Source: an uncultured Magnetospirillum sp.
GTDB lineage: Bacteria; Pseudomonadota; Alphaproteobacteria; Rhodospirillales; Magnetospirillaceae
Direction: 5' to 3'
DNA: 52,494 bases
Assembly: GCF_903853455.1 (NCBI RefSeq)
Contig: NZ_CAINTR010000153.1
Location: forward strand, 1-52,494
The notes beneath the pieces are model-generated. The model ran no database searches, had not been told where the DNA came from, and saw only the letters and a program-made list of their open reading frames with translations. Positions 29,373-38,342 of this stretch are shown here, piece after piece. Numbering within the stretch: position 1 is the first letter of the stretch; every line of letters begins with the position of its first letter. The translations under genes were made by a program, and so were the position numbers.

Positions 29373-29403
29373 TTGACCTTCCAGTGACGGGAAGCAGCAC
29401 TAT
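29373..29403 (+). promoter_or_regulatory. CueR-type promoter of copA
   Basis: The -35 TTGACC (29373-29378) and -10 CACTAT (29398-29403) are 19 bp apart. The spacer holds the MerR-family dyad CTTCC-N7-GGAAG. This over-long spacer with a central dyad is diagnostic of copper-responsive CueR promoters. Its place rules out the upstream start codons of the copA frame. Confidence 0.88.
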
Positions 29404-29434
29404 GACCCTGAGAGAACCCCGAAAGGACCCGGTC

Positions 29435-31624
29435 ATGACTCATCAGCCTCAGCCCGCCAGCCTGTCCTTGCCCGTCAAGGGGATGACCTGCGCCGCCTGC
29501 TCGACGCGGTTGGAGCGGGTCCTGGGCAAGGTCGACGGCGTCGACCGCGCCCTGGTCAGTCTGGCCGCCGAGCGGGCCGACATCCGCTACGACTCCGTCC
29601 GGGTCCAGCCGGACCAACTGGTGGCGGCCATCGTCAAGGCCGGCTTCCAGGCCGATCTGGCCCGAGCCGGCGACGAGGACCTGGACCGCGCCGAGGCCGA
29701 GTATGCGGCCGAGACCCGTCATCACCTGCTGGCGCTGGTGGTGTCGGCGCTGCTGACCCTGCCGCTGGTGGGGCAGATGGTCCTCGACCTCGCCGGCCTG
29801 CATGTGATGATTCCGCCGTGGTGGCAACTGGCCTTGGCGGCGCCGGTGCAATTCTGGATCGGCGGGCGCTTCTACAAGGGCGCCTGGACGTCGCTCAGGG
29901 GCGGACTCGGCAACATGGACGTGCTGGTGGCGCTGGGCACCTCGGCCGCCTTCGGCCTGTCGGCCTGGCATGTGGTGGCCGGCGACGCCCATCACGGCAA
30001 TCTTTATTTCGAAGGCGCCGCCGTGGTCATCACCCTGGTGCTGCTAGGCAAGGTGCTGGAAACCCGGGCGCGGCACTCGGCCGCCGGAGCCATTCGGGCG
30101 CTGATGCGGCTGCGGCCCGATATCGCCCGGGTCGAGCGTGACGGCGTGATTCTGGAGGTTCCCGCCGCCCTGGTGGCGGTGGGCGAGATCGTGGTGGTGC
30201 GGCCGGGCGAGATCGTGCCGGTGGATGGCGAGGTGGTGGAGGGCCAAAGCCAGTTGGACGAGTCCCTGATCACCGGCGAAAGCCTGCCGGTGACCAAGGA
30301 CAAGGGCGATGGGGTGGTGGCGGGCGCTGTCAACGGCGACGGCATGCTGCGGCTGGCAGCCACCCGGGTCGGGGCCGAATCCACTATCAGCCGGATCATC
30401 CGCATGGTTCAGGGGGCCCAGGCCAGCAAGGCGCCGGTGCAAAAGCTGGTGGACCGCATCTCAGGCGTCTTCGTGCCGGTGGTGGCGGCGTTGGCCCCGG
30501 CGTCGTTCCTGGGCTGGTGGCTGGTGGGAGGGGATCTGCAAACCGCCTTCGTCGCCGCCGTCTCGGTGCTGGTGATCGCCTGCCCCTGCGCCCTGGGGCT
30601 GGCCACTCCCACCGGCATCATGGTCGGCACCGGCGTGGCGGCGCGCCACGGCATCCTGATCAAGGACGCCCAGGCGCTGGAGCTTGCCCACAAGGTCTCG
30701 GTGGTGGTGTTCGACAAGACCGGCACCCTGACCGAAGGCCATCCGACGGTGATCGCCGCCATGGCTGCCGATGGTGACCGCGAGAGTTTGCTGCGGCTGG
30801 CGGCGTCGGCGCAGCAGGGCAGCGAGCATCCCCTGGCCCGCGCCGTGCTGGCGGCGGTCACGCCGGAGAGCCTGACGCCGGTGTCCGATTTCCGCAGCCT
30901 GCCCGGCCGAGGTCTGGTCGCCACGGTGGCGGGGCGGACCGTGATGATCGGCAGCCGCCGGCTGATGACCGAGGAGAGCGTCGATCTGTCGTCCCTCTCC
31001 GTTCAGGCGGGAGAGGAAGAGGCGCGGGGCCGGACCATCATGTGGGTGGCGGAGGCCGGCCGGGGGCTGGGATTCGTCGCGGTGGCCGACCCGGTCAAGC
31101 CGAGCGCGGTCAAGGCGGTGGCGGCGCTCAAGGCCCTGGGGGTCGAGACGGTGATGCTGACCGGTGACAACGCCCTGGCGGCCCGTGTCGTGGCCGAGGC
31201 AGTCGGCATCGACCGGGTGTTGGCGGAAGTGCTGCCGGAAGACAAGGCGGCCGAGGTCGCCAAGCTGAGGGGGACGGGGCGGGTGGTCGCCATGGTGGGC
31301 GACGGCGTCAACGACGCCCCCGCCCTGGCCGCCGCCGATATCGGGGTGGCCATGGGAACCGGCAGTGATGTCGCCATGCAGGCGGCCGGCATCACCCTGG
31401 TGCGGGGCGATCCGGCGCTGCTGGCCGAGGCGCTGTCCATTTCGCGCGCCACCACCGCCAAGATCCGCCAGAACCTGTTCTGGGCCTTCGCCTATAACGT
31501 GGTGGCCATACCCGCCGCCGCCGCCGGCCTGCTCACGCCCGTCATCGCCGGGGCGGCCATGGCCATGTCGTCGGTGTCGGTGGTGTCCAATTCCTTGCTG
31601 CTGCGGCGCTGGAGGATGAAATGA
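29435..31624 (+). CDS. copA: Copper-exporting P1B-type ATPase CopA
   Basis: This 729-residue inner-membrane pump exports Cu(I) using ATP. It has one N-terminal heavy-metal-binding domain with GMTCAACS, eight hydrophobic segments expected, the actuator LITGESLPV, the ion-binding CPC in [13 protein letters not shown], the phosphorylation site DKTGTLT and the hinge [15 protein letters not shown] 29435 has AAAGGA 7 nt upstream. Earlier ATG codons fall inside the promoter. It overlaps cueR by four bases, so pump and regulator are co-expressed from the CueR promoter. Confidence 0.95.
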   Translation: MTHQPQPASLSLPVKGMTCAACSTRLERVLGKVDGVDRALVSLAAERADIRYDSVRVQPDQLVAAIVKAGFQADLARAGDEDLDRAEAEYAAETRHHLLALVVSALLTLPLVGQMVLDLAGLHVMIPPWWQLALAAPVQFWIGGRFYKGAWTSLRGGLGNMDVLVALGTSAAFGLSAWHVVAGDAHHGNLYFEGAAVVITLVLLGKVLETRARHSAAGAIRALMRLRPDIARVERDGVILEVPAALVAVGEIVVVRPGEIVPVDGEVVEGQSQLDESLITGESLPVTKDKGDGVVAGAVNGDGMLRLAATRVGAESTISRIIRMVQGAQASKAPVQKLVDRISGVFVPVVAALAPASFLGWWLVGGDLQTAFVAAVSVLVIACPCALGLATPTGIMVGTGVAARHGILIKDAQALELAHKVSVVVFDKTGTLTEGHPTVIAAMAADGDRESLLRLAASAQQGSEHPLARAVLAAVTPESLTPVSDFRSLPGRGLVATVAGRTVMIGSRRLMTEESVDLSSLSVQAGEEEARGRTIMWVAEAGRGLGFVAVADPVKPSAVKAVAALKALGVETVMLTGDNALAARVVAEAVGIDRVLAEVLPEDKAAEVAKLRGTGRVVAMVGDGVNDAPALAAADIGVAMGTGSDVAMQAAGITLVRGDPALLAEALSISRATTAKIRQNLFWAFAYNVVAIPAAAAGLLTPVIAGAAMAMSSVSVVSNSLLLRRWRMK

Positions 31625-32013
31625 ATATTGGCGAGGCGGCCAAGCTTTCGGGCATCTCGGCCAAGACCATCCGCTACTACGAATCCATCGGGCTGATCCC
31701 GGCGGCGGGGCGCACCGCCGCCGGCTATCGCGCCTATACGCGCAACGAGGTCGAGACCCTGCGCTTCATCCATCGCGCCCGTTCGCTGGGCTTTTCGGTG
31801 GAGGATGTGTCGGGGCTGCTGGAGCTGTGGCGGGACCGCTCGCGCGCCAGCGCCGACGTCAAATCCATCGCGCTGAGCCACGTCGCCGCCATCGAGCGCA
31901 AGATCGCCGAACTGGACTCCATCCGCCGGACGCTGCTGGACCTAACCAACCGCTGCTGCGGCGACGACCACCCCGAATGCCCGATCCTCGATGGTCTGGC
32001 GTCGGAAGGGTAG
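31621..32013 (+). CDS. cueR: MerR family copper regulator CueR
   Basis: This 130-residue protein begins with the MerR winged helix ([20 protein letters not shown]). The metal-binding loop has Cys112 and Cys120 in [13 protein letters not shown], matching the Cu(I) ligands of CueR. An additional Cys113 is present. CueR activates its target promoters by untwisting a 19-bp spacer; such a spacer lies upstream of copA. Translation is coupled to copA by an ATGA overlap. Confidence 0.93.
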   Translation: MNIGEAAKLSGISAKTIRYYESIGLIPAAGRTAAGYRAYTRNEVETLRFIHRARSLGFSVEDVSGLLELWRDRSRASADVKSIALSHVAAIERKIAELDSIRRTLLDLTNRCCGDDHPECPILDGLASEG

Positions 32014-32034
32014 ACGCAGGCTGTTGAATTCTGT

Positions 32035-32116
32035 CGTCATGCGCGGGCTTGTCCCGCGTATCCACGCCCATCCGCCCCTCGAACGCGGGTGTTACGGCAC
32101 GGCGTGGATGGCCGGG
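32035..32116. repeat. REP-like palindromic element
   Basis: CGTCATGCGCGGGCTTGTCC followed by CGCGTATCCACGCC contains a CGCGGG-cttgt-CCCGCG hairpin. It is of the widespread alphaproteobacterial type 'gtcatgnnCGGGCTTGNCCCGnnnatccac'. GGCGTGGATGGCCGGG at 32101-32116 is an inverted partner (TCCACGCC against GGCGTGGA). Confidence 0.6.
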
Positions 32117-32239
32117 CCGAGGTTGTGGTTCCGTGCGTTTGATTTTGCCGGCCCAGGCTGGATCACCCCGGCCGCCACAAGGTGTGAAAGGCCGAGGAAG
32201 CCCTTGAGGCGTTTGGTTTGGGAGTGAGGAATAAGGATT

Positions 32240-32366
32240 GAGACACGAATGAACACGAATAAGATCGAATAAGAGAAAACAAAAATATTATTTATATTCT
32301 TTGGTGTTGCTCGAAGCTCATCCGAAAGTAAAAATATTCGATCTTATTCGTGTTCATTCGTGTCTC
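32240..32366. repeat. Perfect 32-bp inverted repeat with AT-rich loop
   Basis: The arms 32240-32271 and 32335-32366 are exact reverse complements over 32 bases. They begin GAGACACGAATGAACACGAA and end GTGTTCATTCGTGTCTC. The arms extend outward a few bases if one C is bulged. The 63-base loop is AT-rich and gene-free. Each arm contains repeated ACGAAT steps. It lies between convergent cueR and the STAND-cyclase gene, so it could stop transcription from both sides. It could also be a copy of a dispersed or mobile palindrome. Confidence 0.9.
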
Positions 32367-32389
32367 GAATCTTGTTCTTCTTGGAGAGA

Positions 32390-34906
32390 TCAGCCCAACC
32401 GCCACAGGGTATGAAGGCCGGCGAAGCCTTTCAGTTCTTGAGGGGGGACCGGCTGGAAGGCGAAGCGGGTCTGGCCCTGGCCCAGGTCGTGTTCCACGTC
32501 CCGCTTGGCGGCATCGCTGACCATGATGCCGTCGTCAGCGCAGGCGGATTGCACCCGCGCCGCGTAATTGGCGGTGGGGCCGTCGATGTCGCCGTCAGGC
32601 AGCAGGGTGACCTTGCCGCAATGGACACCGACCCGGATGGACAGGCGGGCATCGCCGGGATCGGCATGGGCGGCACGGCCGAAGCCGAGGGCGGCGGTGG
32701 CCTCCCGGAACACCAGCAGCAAGCCGTCGCCCAGACTCTTCACCACTCGGCCGCCGCCTTGTTCCGCCAGCCGGGTCAAGGTCTTGAAATGCATCGCCTT
32801 GGCCGCCTTCATCGCCTTCTGCCCCAGGGTCTGGGTCTGGGCGGTAGAGCCGACGATGTCGGTATAGACGATGGTCAGTAACACCTCCTCACCGACCTCA
32901 TCGGCGGGCGGTTCCGCGACGGGCGTGGCCGGCGCCATCTCGGCCAGGAGGTCGGCGAGGTTGCTTGCATAGGACTGGGTATCGGGATGGTCCGGCCCCA
33001 ATGTGTCGGTGGCGATGGCCACCGCCCGCTCCAGATGGGATTGGGCACCGTCCTGGTCGCCAAGCTGGTATAGCACCAGTCCCAGGTTGTTGAGGTTGAG
33101 GGCGACGTCAGGATGGTCGGGGCCATGGGCCTGTTCATGGATGGTCAGTGCCTGTTGAAAGGCGGTTTCGGCACCGGCGAGATCTCCACGCTTATGCAAC
33201 AGGCCGGCCAGATTGTTGAGAAGGGTGGCGACGGTGGGATGGTTGGGGCCGAGGGCCGCCTCGGTGATGGTGAGCGCTCGCCGGATGGCGGTTAAGGCTC
33301 CATCGTGATCGCCAAGGTCCTGTAGTACGGTGCCCAGATTGTTGAGACGAATAGCGACCGTGGGATGGTCGGGGCCATGGGCGGTCTCGCCCATGACCAG
33401 CGCCCGCTGGAGGGCGGTTTTGGCCCCCTCCGTGTCCCCAAGTTTGTAAAGCGCCAAGCCAAAATTACCGATATAGGTGGCTGTCTCGGGGGCTTGGGTT
33501 GGTTCGGCGATTGCCACCGCCCGCTGATGGGCGGCTTTGGCCCCGCCGTAATCGCCCATCATGCCGAGGTGGCTACCGAGGGCATCCATCAAATCTGCGG
33601 CATCCTCGCCGCCCCGGGCGGCGGCGATTTCGGCGATGTGGCGGAGATGGGGCTGCCAGACCAGCAATGGCCGGGGCAGGCCGGTCTCGTTCTGGGTGGC
33701 GGTGGCATTGTAGACCGCCCGTTCCACCAACTCCAGGGTCTTCCCGATGGCGAGGTCGCGAGCGACGAAGGCGGCGACTAGGCGGTGGAGGCGAGGGCCT
33801 TCCTCCAGCAACTCCACCAGTCCCAGATCGGCGAGGCGGGATAGGGCTTTTTGTACCTCCAGCCGTGGGGCCGCATCGTCCCAATCCTTGCCCAGGGTCC
33901 ACGCCAGCAGCCAATGAGGAAGGGGTTCGCCGGGGGCGAAATGGGCGGCCATGATCAGGGCCAGAGCTGCCAGGGCATCAGCCTCCGGGTCCAGCTTTTG
34001 GGTGCTGAGTGCGAAGGTGCGGGCCACATGCTGTTCATGCCGGGTCGGGCTGGCGCCGCCCAGGGTCATGGAGGCATGCTCCAGGATGGGCGCGGCACGG
34101 ATGGCGGTCAGGTACTCGGCCGGGCTGACCTTGAATTGGGCGAGGTAGGAGCCGGCCAGATGCAGGGCCAGCGGCAGGTCGCCCAGCTCCTGGGCAATCT
34201 CGTCCAGGGCGGCGGTGTCGGACAGGCGGCCGGCATCGTGGTTGCGCAGCAGGGTGATGCTGTCGTGTCGCGCCAGGATGCCCAGGGTCAGCGGGGTGAC
34301 GCCGGTTTCCGCCGGCCAGTGGGCCCGGCGGCTGGTCAGGATCACCCGGCACTGGCCCTGGGGCGGGCACCACGCCTCGAACAGTTCCGGGTCCTCGCAA
34401 TTGTCGAACACCAGCAGGCGGGGCAGCCCGTCCTGCCAGCGGGCGGAGACCAGCGCCACCTGCTCGTCCAGCGGCAGGTCGTCGTATTCGGGATGCAGGG
34501 TCATGCGCTCACCGCAGGCGGTGATTTCGCCCGCCACGCCGCCGGCCTCGGCGAAGCTCAGCCAGAACACGCCCCCGGCGAAGAAGCGGCCATAGCGCCA
34601 GACCAGTTCGGCCGCCAGTTGGCTCTTGCCGATGCCGCCCCAGCCGGTGATGGCCGGGCTCTGGCCGATGGCGGCGGCGCCGCCCTGTTTCAGGGTGGCG
34701 GCCAGGATGGGAAATTCCTTGGCTCGGCCGACGAACAGCCGGTTGCGCTTCAACGGCATGCGCGAGCCAAGCGGCAGCCCGTCCGGTTCCGGCAGGTGGT
34801 CGGGCAGGGTGGCGAGCAGGCGCTTGGCCTTGCTCAGCGCCGTGGCGTCGGCTTTGGCCGGTTGGGCCGCCTGGAACCTGTCGCTGAAGGTGAGAGTCTT
34901 CGTCAT
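32390..34906 (-). CDS. STAND NTPase - TPR - class III nucleotidyl cyclase
   Basis: This is an 838-residue soluble fusion. Residues about 55-400 form an NB-ARC/STAND ATPase: LFVGRAKEFPILAATL, Walker A GWGGIGKSQLA at 88-98 and Walker B RLLVFDNCED. About five 42-residue TPRs of the kinesin-light-chain type follow (GPDHPTVAIRLNNLGTVLQD). The C-terminus from about 675 is a class III cyclase with metal Asp683 (YTDIVGST) and Asp727 (SLGDG), Lys723 before it as expected for an ATP-specific base-binding residue, and transition-state Asn780 and Arg784 (TANYAARV). All catalytic positions I can place are kept except the second base-selecting residue, which is Pro. The product is probably cAMP. In most fusions of this kind the cyclase comes first. 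The trigger bound by the TPRs is unknown. Confidence 0.88.
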   Translation of the reverse strand: MTKTLTFSDRFQAAQPAKADATALSKAKRLLATLPDHLPEPDGLPLGSRMPLKRNRLFVGRAKEFPILAATLKQGGAAAIGQSPAITGWGGIGKSQLAAELVWRYGRFFAGGVFWLSFAEAGGVAGEITACGERMTLHPEYDDLPLDEQVALVSARWQDGLPRLLVFDNCEDPELFEAWCPPQGQCRVILTSRRAHWPAETGVTPLTLGILARHDSITLLRNHDAGRLSDTAALDEIAQELGDLPLALHLAGSYLAQFKVSPAEYLTAIRAAPILEHASMTLGGASPTRHEQHVARTFALSTQKLDPEADALAALALIMAAHFAPGEPLPHWLLAWTLGKDWDDAAPRLEVQKALSRLADLGLVELLEEGPRLHRLVAAFVARDLAIGKTLELVERAVYNATATQNETGLPRPLLVWQPHLRHIAEIAAARGGEDAADLMDALGSHLGMMGDYGGAKAAHQRAVAIAEPTQAPETATYIGNFGLALYKLGDTEGAKTALQRALVMGETAHGPDHPTVAIRLNNLGTVLQDLGDHDGALTAIRRALTITEAALGPNHPTVATLLNNLAGLLHKRGDLAGAETAFQQALTIHEQAHGPDHPDVALNLNNLGLVLYQLGDQDGAQSHLERAVAIATDTLGPDHPDTQSYASNLADLLAEMAPATPVAEPPADEVGEEVLLTIVYTDIVGSTAQTQTLGQKAMKAAKAMHFKTLTRLAEQGGGRVVKSLGDGLLLVFREATAALGFGRAAHADPGDARLSIRVGVHCGKVTLLPDGDIDGPTANYAARVQSACADDGIMVSDAAKRDVEHDLGQGQTRFAFQPVPPQELKGFAGLHTLWRLG

Positions 34907-34993
34907 GCCCCATTCCCCGCGCCGCCTGACATCACTCTATCGGAGATGGGGCGGGCTGGAAATGGCGACGGATGGTTGCTGCGGGGCGAACCC

Positions 34994-36013
34994 TCAGTAG
35001 GCCCTATCGATACAGAAGTCGATGACGTCGATCATCGCCTGCTTGACCGGCGAATCGGGGAAGATGCCCAGCGCGTCGCGGGCGATTTCGCCGTAATGGC
35101 GGGCGCGGGCGACGGTGGCGGCCAGGCTGCCGTGCTTTTCCATCAAGGCGATGGCGCGCTCCAGGTCGCCGTCTTCCTGCTGAAGGTCCTCGACGCAGCG
35201 GCGCCAGAAAGTGCGCTGGTCGTCGTCGCCGCGACGGAAGGCCAGGATCAGCGGCAGGGTGATCTTGCCCTCGCGGAAATCGTCGCCCACGGTCTTGCCC
35301 AGCACCGCCTGCTTGGCGGAGTAGTCCAGCACGTCGTCGATCAGTTGGAAGGCGATGCCTAAGTTGAGGCCGTAGGATTCCAGCGCCTCTTCCTCGATCT
35401 TGGGCCGATCCGCCACCACCGCGCCGATGCGGCAGGCGGCGGCGAACAGGGCGGCGGTCTTGGAACGGATGACCTCCAGGTAGGAGTCCTCGCTGGTCTC
35501 GGTGTCGTTGGCGGTGATCAGTTGCAGCACCTCGCCCTCGGCGATCACCGAGGAGGCCCGCGACAGAATGGCCAGCACCGACAGCGAACCGTCCTCGACC
35601 ATCAGCTCGAACGAGCGCGAGAACAGGAAGTCGCCGACCAGGACGCTGGGCTTGTTGCCGAACAGGGCGTTGGCGGAGGCCTGGCCGCGCCGCAGGTCGG
35701 ATTCGTCGACCACGTCGTCGTGTAGCAGGGTGGCGGTGTGGATGAATTCGACGCAGGCGGCCAGCTTGATGTGGCGTTCGCCGCCATGGCCGGCCAGCTT
35801 GGCCGAGGCCAGGGTCAGAACCGGGCGTAACCGCTTGCCGCCGGCGGCGATGATGTGGCCCGCCAACTGCGGAATCAGCTCGACCGGGCTGTGCATGCGC
35901 TCGACGATGGTGCGGTTGACCTTCAGGAGGTCGTCCTTGACCAATGCCACCAGCGCGTCGAAGCTTTTCGCCTTTTTGCCCCGCTCGTCCTCGAAATTGA
36001 CCACGATCGCCAC
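34994..36013 (-). CDS. ispB: Polyprenyl diphosphate synthase (octaprenyl type)
   Basis: This 339-residue trans-isoprenyl chain synthase adds isopentenyl units to make the ubiquinone side chain. The first Asp-rich motif is LLHDDVVDESDLRRG and the second QLIDDVLDYSA; GGKRLRPVL and GEVLQL are also typical. The ATG upstream at 36064 would add 17 residues. I prefer GTG 36013, giving AIVVNFEDERG, because GGGAGGAG lies 10 nt before it; the start is uncertain. It is divergent from the methyltransferase gene, a gene order I believe common in alphaproteobacteria. Confidence 0.9.
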   Translation of the reverse strand: MAIVVNFEDERGKKAKSFDALVALVKDDLLKVNRTIVERMHSPVELIPQLAGHIIAAGGKRLRPVLTLASAKLAGHGGERHIKLAACVEFIHTATLLHDDVVDESDLRRGQASANALFGNKPSVLVGDFLFSRSFELMVEDGSLSVLAILSRASSVIAEGEVLQLITANDTETSEDSYLEVIRSKTAALFAAACRIGAVVADRPKIEEEALESYGLNLGIAFQLIDDVLDYSAKQAVLGKTVGDDFREGKITLPLILAFRRGDDDQRTFWRRCVEDLQQEDGDLERAIALMEKHGSLAATVARARHYGEIARDALGIFPDSPVKQAMIDVIDFCIDRAY

Positions 36014-36127
36014 GATTCCGAAACTCCTCCCGTGCGGATTTGTCCCTACCCGCAGCACGAACATAGTGTTGCGGCGGAAAGTCGGTCAAGCTTACATCTC
36101 CCGAATTCGTGGGATTAAGGTTAATTC

Positions 36128-36880
36128 ATGCAGACGGCATCTTGCTTCGACGTCACCGAGGATCTTCTGCTGGGGGGGCGGGTGAGCCTGCGCCAGCCCG
36201 CCAGCGGCTATCGCGCCGCCATCGACCCGGTGATGCTGGCGGCGGCGATGGCGGCCAAGGCCGGCGAGAGCGTGCTTGATCTCGGCTGCGGCGTCGGGGC
36301 GGCGGCGCTGTGTCTGCTGGCCCGCTTGCCCGAGCTGCGGGTCACCGGGTTGGAGCTTCAGCCCGAACTGGCGGAACTGGCGCGCCACAATGCCGAAGCC
36401 AACGGCCGCACCGGCGGTTTCGTGGTGGTGGAGGGCTCGGTGGCGGCTCCTCCGGCGGGGCTGGGCGGCTTCGACCATGTCATGACCAATCCGCCGTTCC
36501 TTCGCCCGGAAAGCGGCACGTCGCCACCCGCCGCCATCAAGGCTGTCGCCAATGTGGAGGGCGAGGTCGACCTCGGCCGGTGGATCAAGGCGGCGGTGAA
36601 GTTGTTGAAGCCCAAGGGAAGGCTGGCGGTCATTCATCGCGCCGACCGGCTGGCCGATCTGCTGGATGCGCTGAAGGGCAGGGGCGTCGGCGCGATTCAG
36701 GTTTTGCCGCTCTGGCCGAAGCCGGAACGTCCCGCCGGGCGGGTGATCGTGCTGGCCCGCAAGGGGGCACGGGCACCGCTGGAGATCCTGCCGGGGCTGG
36801 TGCTTCACCGTGACGACGGTGGCTTCACCGAAGCGGCGGAGGCGGTGCTGCGCGGTGCTCGGGCTCTGGGCGGTCCTTGA
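36128..36880 (+). CDS. TrmN6-like tRNA adenine-N6 methyltransferase
   Basis: This 250-residue SAM-dependent methyltransferase has motif I LDLGCGVGAAALCL (50-63) and the N6-adenine type catalytic motif NPPF (121-124). The upstream ILGGRVSLRQ-type lead (LLGGRVSLRQPASGYRAAID) is characteristic of tRNA1(Val) A37 N6-methyltransferases. The target is inferred from the family. It lies next to ispB on the opposite strand. Confidence 0.85.
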   Translation: MQTASCFDVTEDLLLGGRVSLRQPASGYRAAIDPVMLAAAMAAKAGESVLDLGCGVGAAALCLLARLPELRVTGLELQPELAELARHNAEANGRTGGFVVVEGSVAAPPAGLGGFDHVMTNPPFLRPESGTSPPAAIKAVANVEGEVDLGRWIKAAVKLLKPKGRLAVIHRADRLADLLDALKGRGVGAIQVLPLWPKPERPAGRVIVLARKGARAPLEILPGLVLHRDDGGFTEAAEAVLRGARALGGP

Positions 36881-36911
36881 CCCTCCGGGTGAGACGGGGG
36901 ATAACTGCGCT

Positions 36912-37145
36912 ATGTTCGGAAAATTCCTGCTGACCGTTGCCGTTATCGCCATCGTCTGGTTCGGCTTCAAGTATCTGGCCCGTCTGGCCGAGTTGAAGCA
37001 TCGCGACGCCGCGCCGGCCCCCAAGATGCGAGCGGATCGGGCTCCCGGCATCGAGGCCGAGACCATGGTGGAGTGCCGGGTCTGCGGCACTTGGCAGCCG
37101 GCCGGCGCGGCCAAGCCATGCGGTCGGGCGGACTGCCCCTACTGA
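36912..37145 (+). CDS. Small membrane-anchored Cys-motif protein
   Basis: This 77-residue protein has an N-terminal membrane helix (FGKFLLTVAVIAIVWFGFKY), a charged linker and a C-terminal zinc-ribbon-like Cys set (VECRVCGTWQP then PCGRADCPY). It resembles the short PP0621-type family of unknown function. The start at 36912 begins the membrane helix; the longer frame shadows the methyltransferase. It is 31 bases after that gene and probably cotranscribed. Confidence 0.75.
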   Translation: MFGKFLLTVAVIAIVWFGFKYLARLAELKHRDAAPAPKMRADRAPGIEAETMVECRVCGTWQPAGAAKPCGRADCPY

Positions 37146-37170
37146 TATTTAACGCGGATTGGAGGTTCCC

Positions 37171-37401
37171 ATGCCTAAGGCCAAGAAACCGACCCCGCCC
37201 AAGAAGCTGAGCGATACCGAAAAGCTGATTCAGGAATGCGTCAAGAAGGCGCAGGCCCGCAAGAAATCCGGCCAGACCGACCGCGAGTGGCGCCAGCAAT
37301 ACGCCGACACCCTCAAGGTCGAAGGCGAGAAGGTGCCGCTGAGCGAAACCCCGTTCGATGGCGACGCCCGCAAGAGGCCCAGCCGCAGCGGCGGGGAGTG
37401 A
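37171..37401 (+). CDS. Small basic hypothetical protein
   Basis: This 76-residue hydrophilic protein is rich in Lys and Arg (MPKAKKPTPPKKLSDTEKL, then CVKKAQARKKSGQTDREWRQ). It is probably cytoplasmic with one central helix. A strong GGAGG ribosome site 5 nt before the ATG supports translation. I know no family for it. It is the last gene of the short methyltransferase run. Confidence 0.6.
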   Translation: MPKAKKPTPPKKLSDTEKLIQECVKKAQARKKSGQTDREWRQQYADTLKVEGEKVPLSETPFDGDARKRPSRSGGE

Positions 37402-37405
37402 AGTC

Positions 37406-37523
37406 TCATTCGTAACGTCCCTCAAGCGCCGGGCGGCGGACCTCCGTCCGCCTTGGCTTTCGCGCCATGTGGCGCGCCGGGCTTTGCCCGCAACTCCGTA
37501 CGAATGAAGGGTTCATTCGTACG
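37406..37523. repeat. Composite palindromic repeat cluster
   Basis: The outer arms TCATTCGTAACG and CGTACGAATGA enclose two further hairpins, GGCGGAC-ctcc-GTCCGCC and GCGCC-atgt-GGCGC. The right outer arm also forms a perfect 12-bp palindrome with a 3-base loop (CGTACGAATGAA / TTCATTCGTACG, 37497-37523). It ends seven bases before the cox subunit III stop. It may act as a bidirectional terminator, although no T-run follows, or be a BIME-like repeat. Confidence 0.65.
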
Positions 37524-37529
37524 TCGGTT

Positions 37530-38342
37530 TCAACCATTTCCCCACCAATAGACCCAGACGAACAGGAACACCCACACCACATCGACGAAGTGCCAGTACC
37601 AGGCGGCGGCTTCGAAACCCACATGACGCTCGGCGGTGAAGTCGCCGCTGAGCGTCCGCAGCAGGCAGACGGCGAGGAAGGTCACGCCGACGAAGACGTG
37701 GAAACCGTGGAACCCGGTGGCCATGTAGAACACCGACGGATAGATGCCATCGGTGAAGGCGAACAAGGCCTGGCCGTATTCGTGAACCTGCAACGACAGG
37801 AAGGCCATGCCGAGTACGATGGTCAGCGCCAGCCAGCGGACGCTCCGGGACCGCTGGCCCGCCACTAGGGCGTGATGCGAGCGGGTCAGCGTCAGACCCG
37901 AACTCATCAGGATCAGGGTGTTGACAAAGGGGATGTGCCAGGTGTCCAGCACCTCGATCCCGGCCGGCGGCCACTGGGTGATCTCGGGGGCCATCTTGAG
38001 CGCCGAATTGAAGAACGCCCAGAAGAAGCCGGCGAAGAACATCACCTCCGAGGCGATGAACAGCGCCATCCCCAGGCGCAGACCATGCCGGACCTCGGGG
38101 GTGTGGGCTTGGCCGGCGCGGGCTTCGCGAATCACATCGCGCCACCAGCCGAACATGGTGACCAGCACCAGCGCCAGTCCCAGCAGCAGCCCCCATTTAT
38201 GGGTCCGCTCGTGGAAATAGGCGATGGCGCCCCAGGCCAGCACGAAGGCGGAGAGTCCTCCCATCAGAGGCCAGGGGCTGGGATCCACCAGATGGTAGGG
38301 ATGGGAAGGGTGGGTGTCGGGATTGGCATGTGCCTGGCTCAT
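37530..38342 (-). CDS. ctaE: Cytochrome c oxidase subunit III
   Basis: This 270-residue membrane protein with seven expected helices starts MSQAHANPDTHPSHPYHLVD. It has the family stretches RHGLRLGMALFIASEVMFFA, THHALVAG-type THSHHAL (here RSHHALVAG), GFHGFHVFVGVTFL and the final AAWYWHFVDVVWVFLFVWVY. Subunit III stabilises the oxidase core and its proton uptake path. It is the last gene of the cox operon and overlaps ctaG by four bases. Confidence 0.96.
   Translation of the reverse strand: MSQAHANPDTHPSHPYHLVDPSPWPLMGGLSAFVLAWGAIAYFHERTHKWGLLLGLALVLVTMFGWWRDVIREARAGQAHTPEVRHGLRLGMALFIASEVMFFAGFFWAFFNSALKMAPEITQWPPAGIEVLDTWHIPFVNTLILMSSGLTLTRSHHALVAGQRSRSVRWLALTIVLGMAFLSLQVHEYGQALFAFTDGIYPSVFYMATGFHGFHVFVGVTFLAVCLLRTLSGDFTAERHVGFEAAAWYWHFVDVVWVFLFVWVYWWGNG

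Larger units (their letters stand above)
32014..32389. other. Gene-free region with palindromes
   Basis: These 376 bases lie between convergent genes. They contain a REP-like element, its inverted partner, and a striking 32-bp inverted repeat, each listed separately. 32117-32239 shows no feature. The stretch from 32270 to 32335 is strongly AT-rich against its surroundings. Confidence 0.7.

Noticed and set aside
29366-29434. Earlier copA start codons (29366, 29402)
   Set aside because: They lie within or before the CueR promoter and would precede the transcription start.
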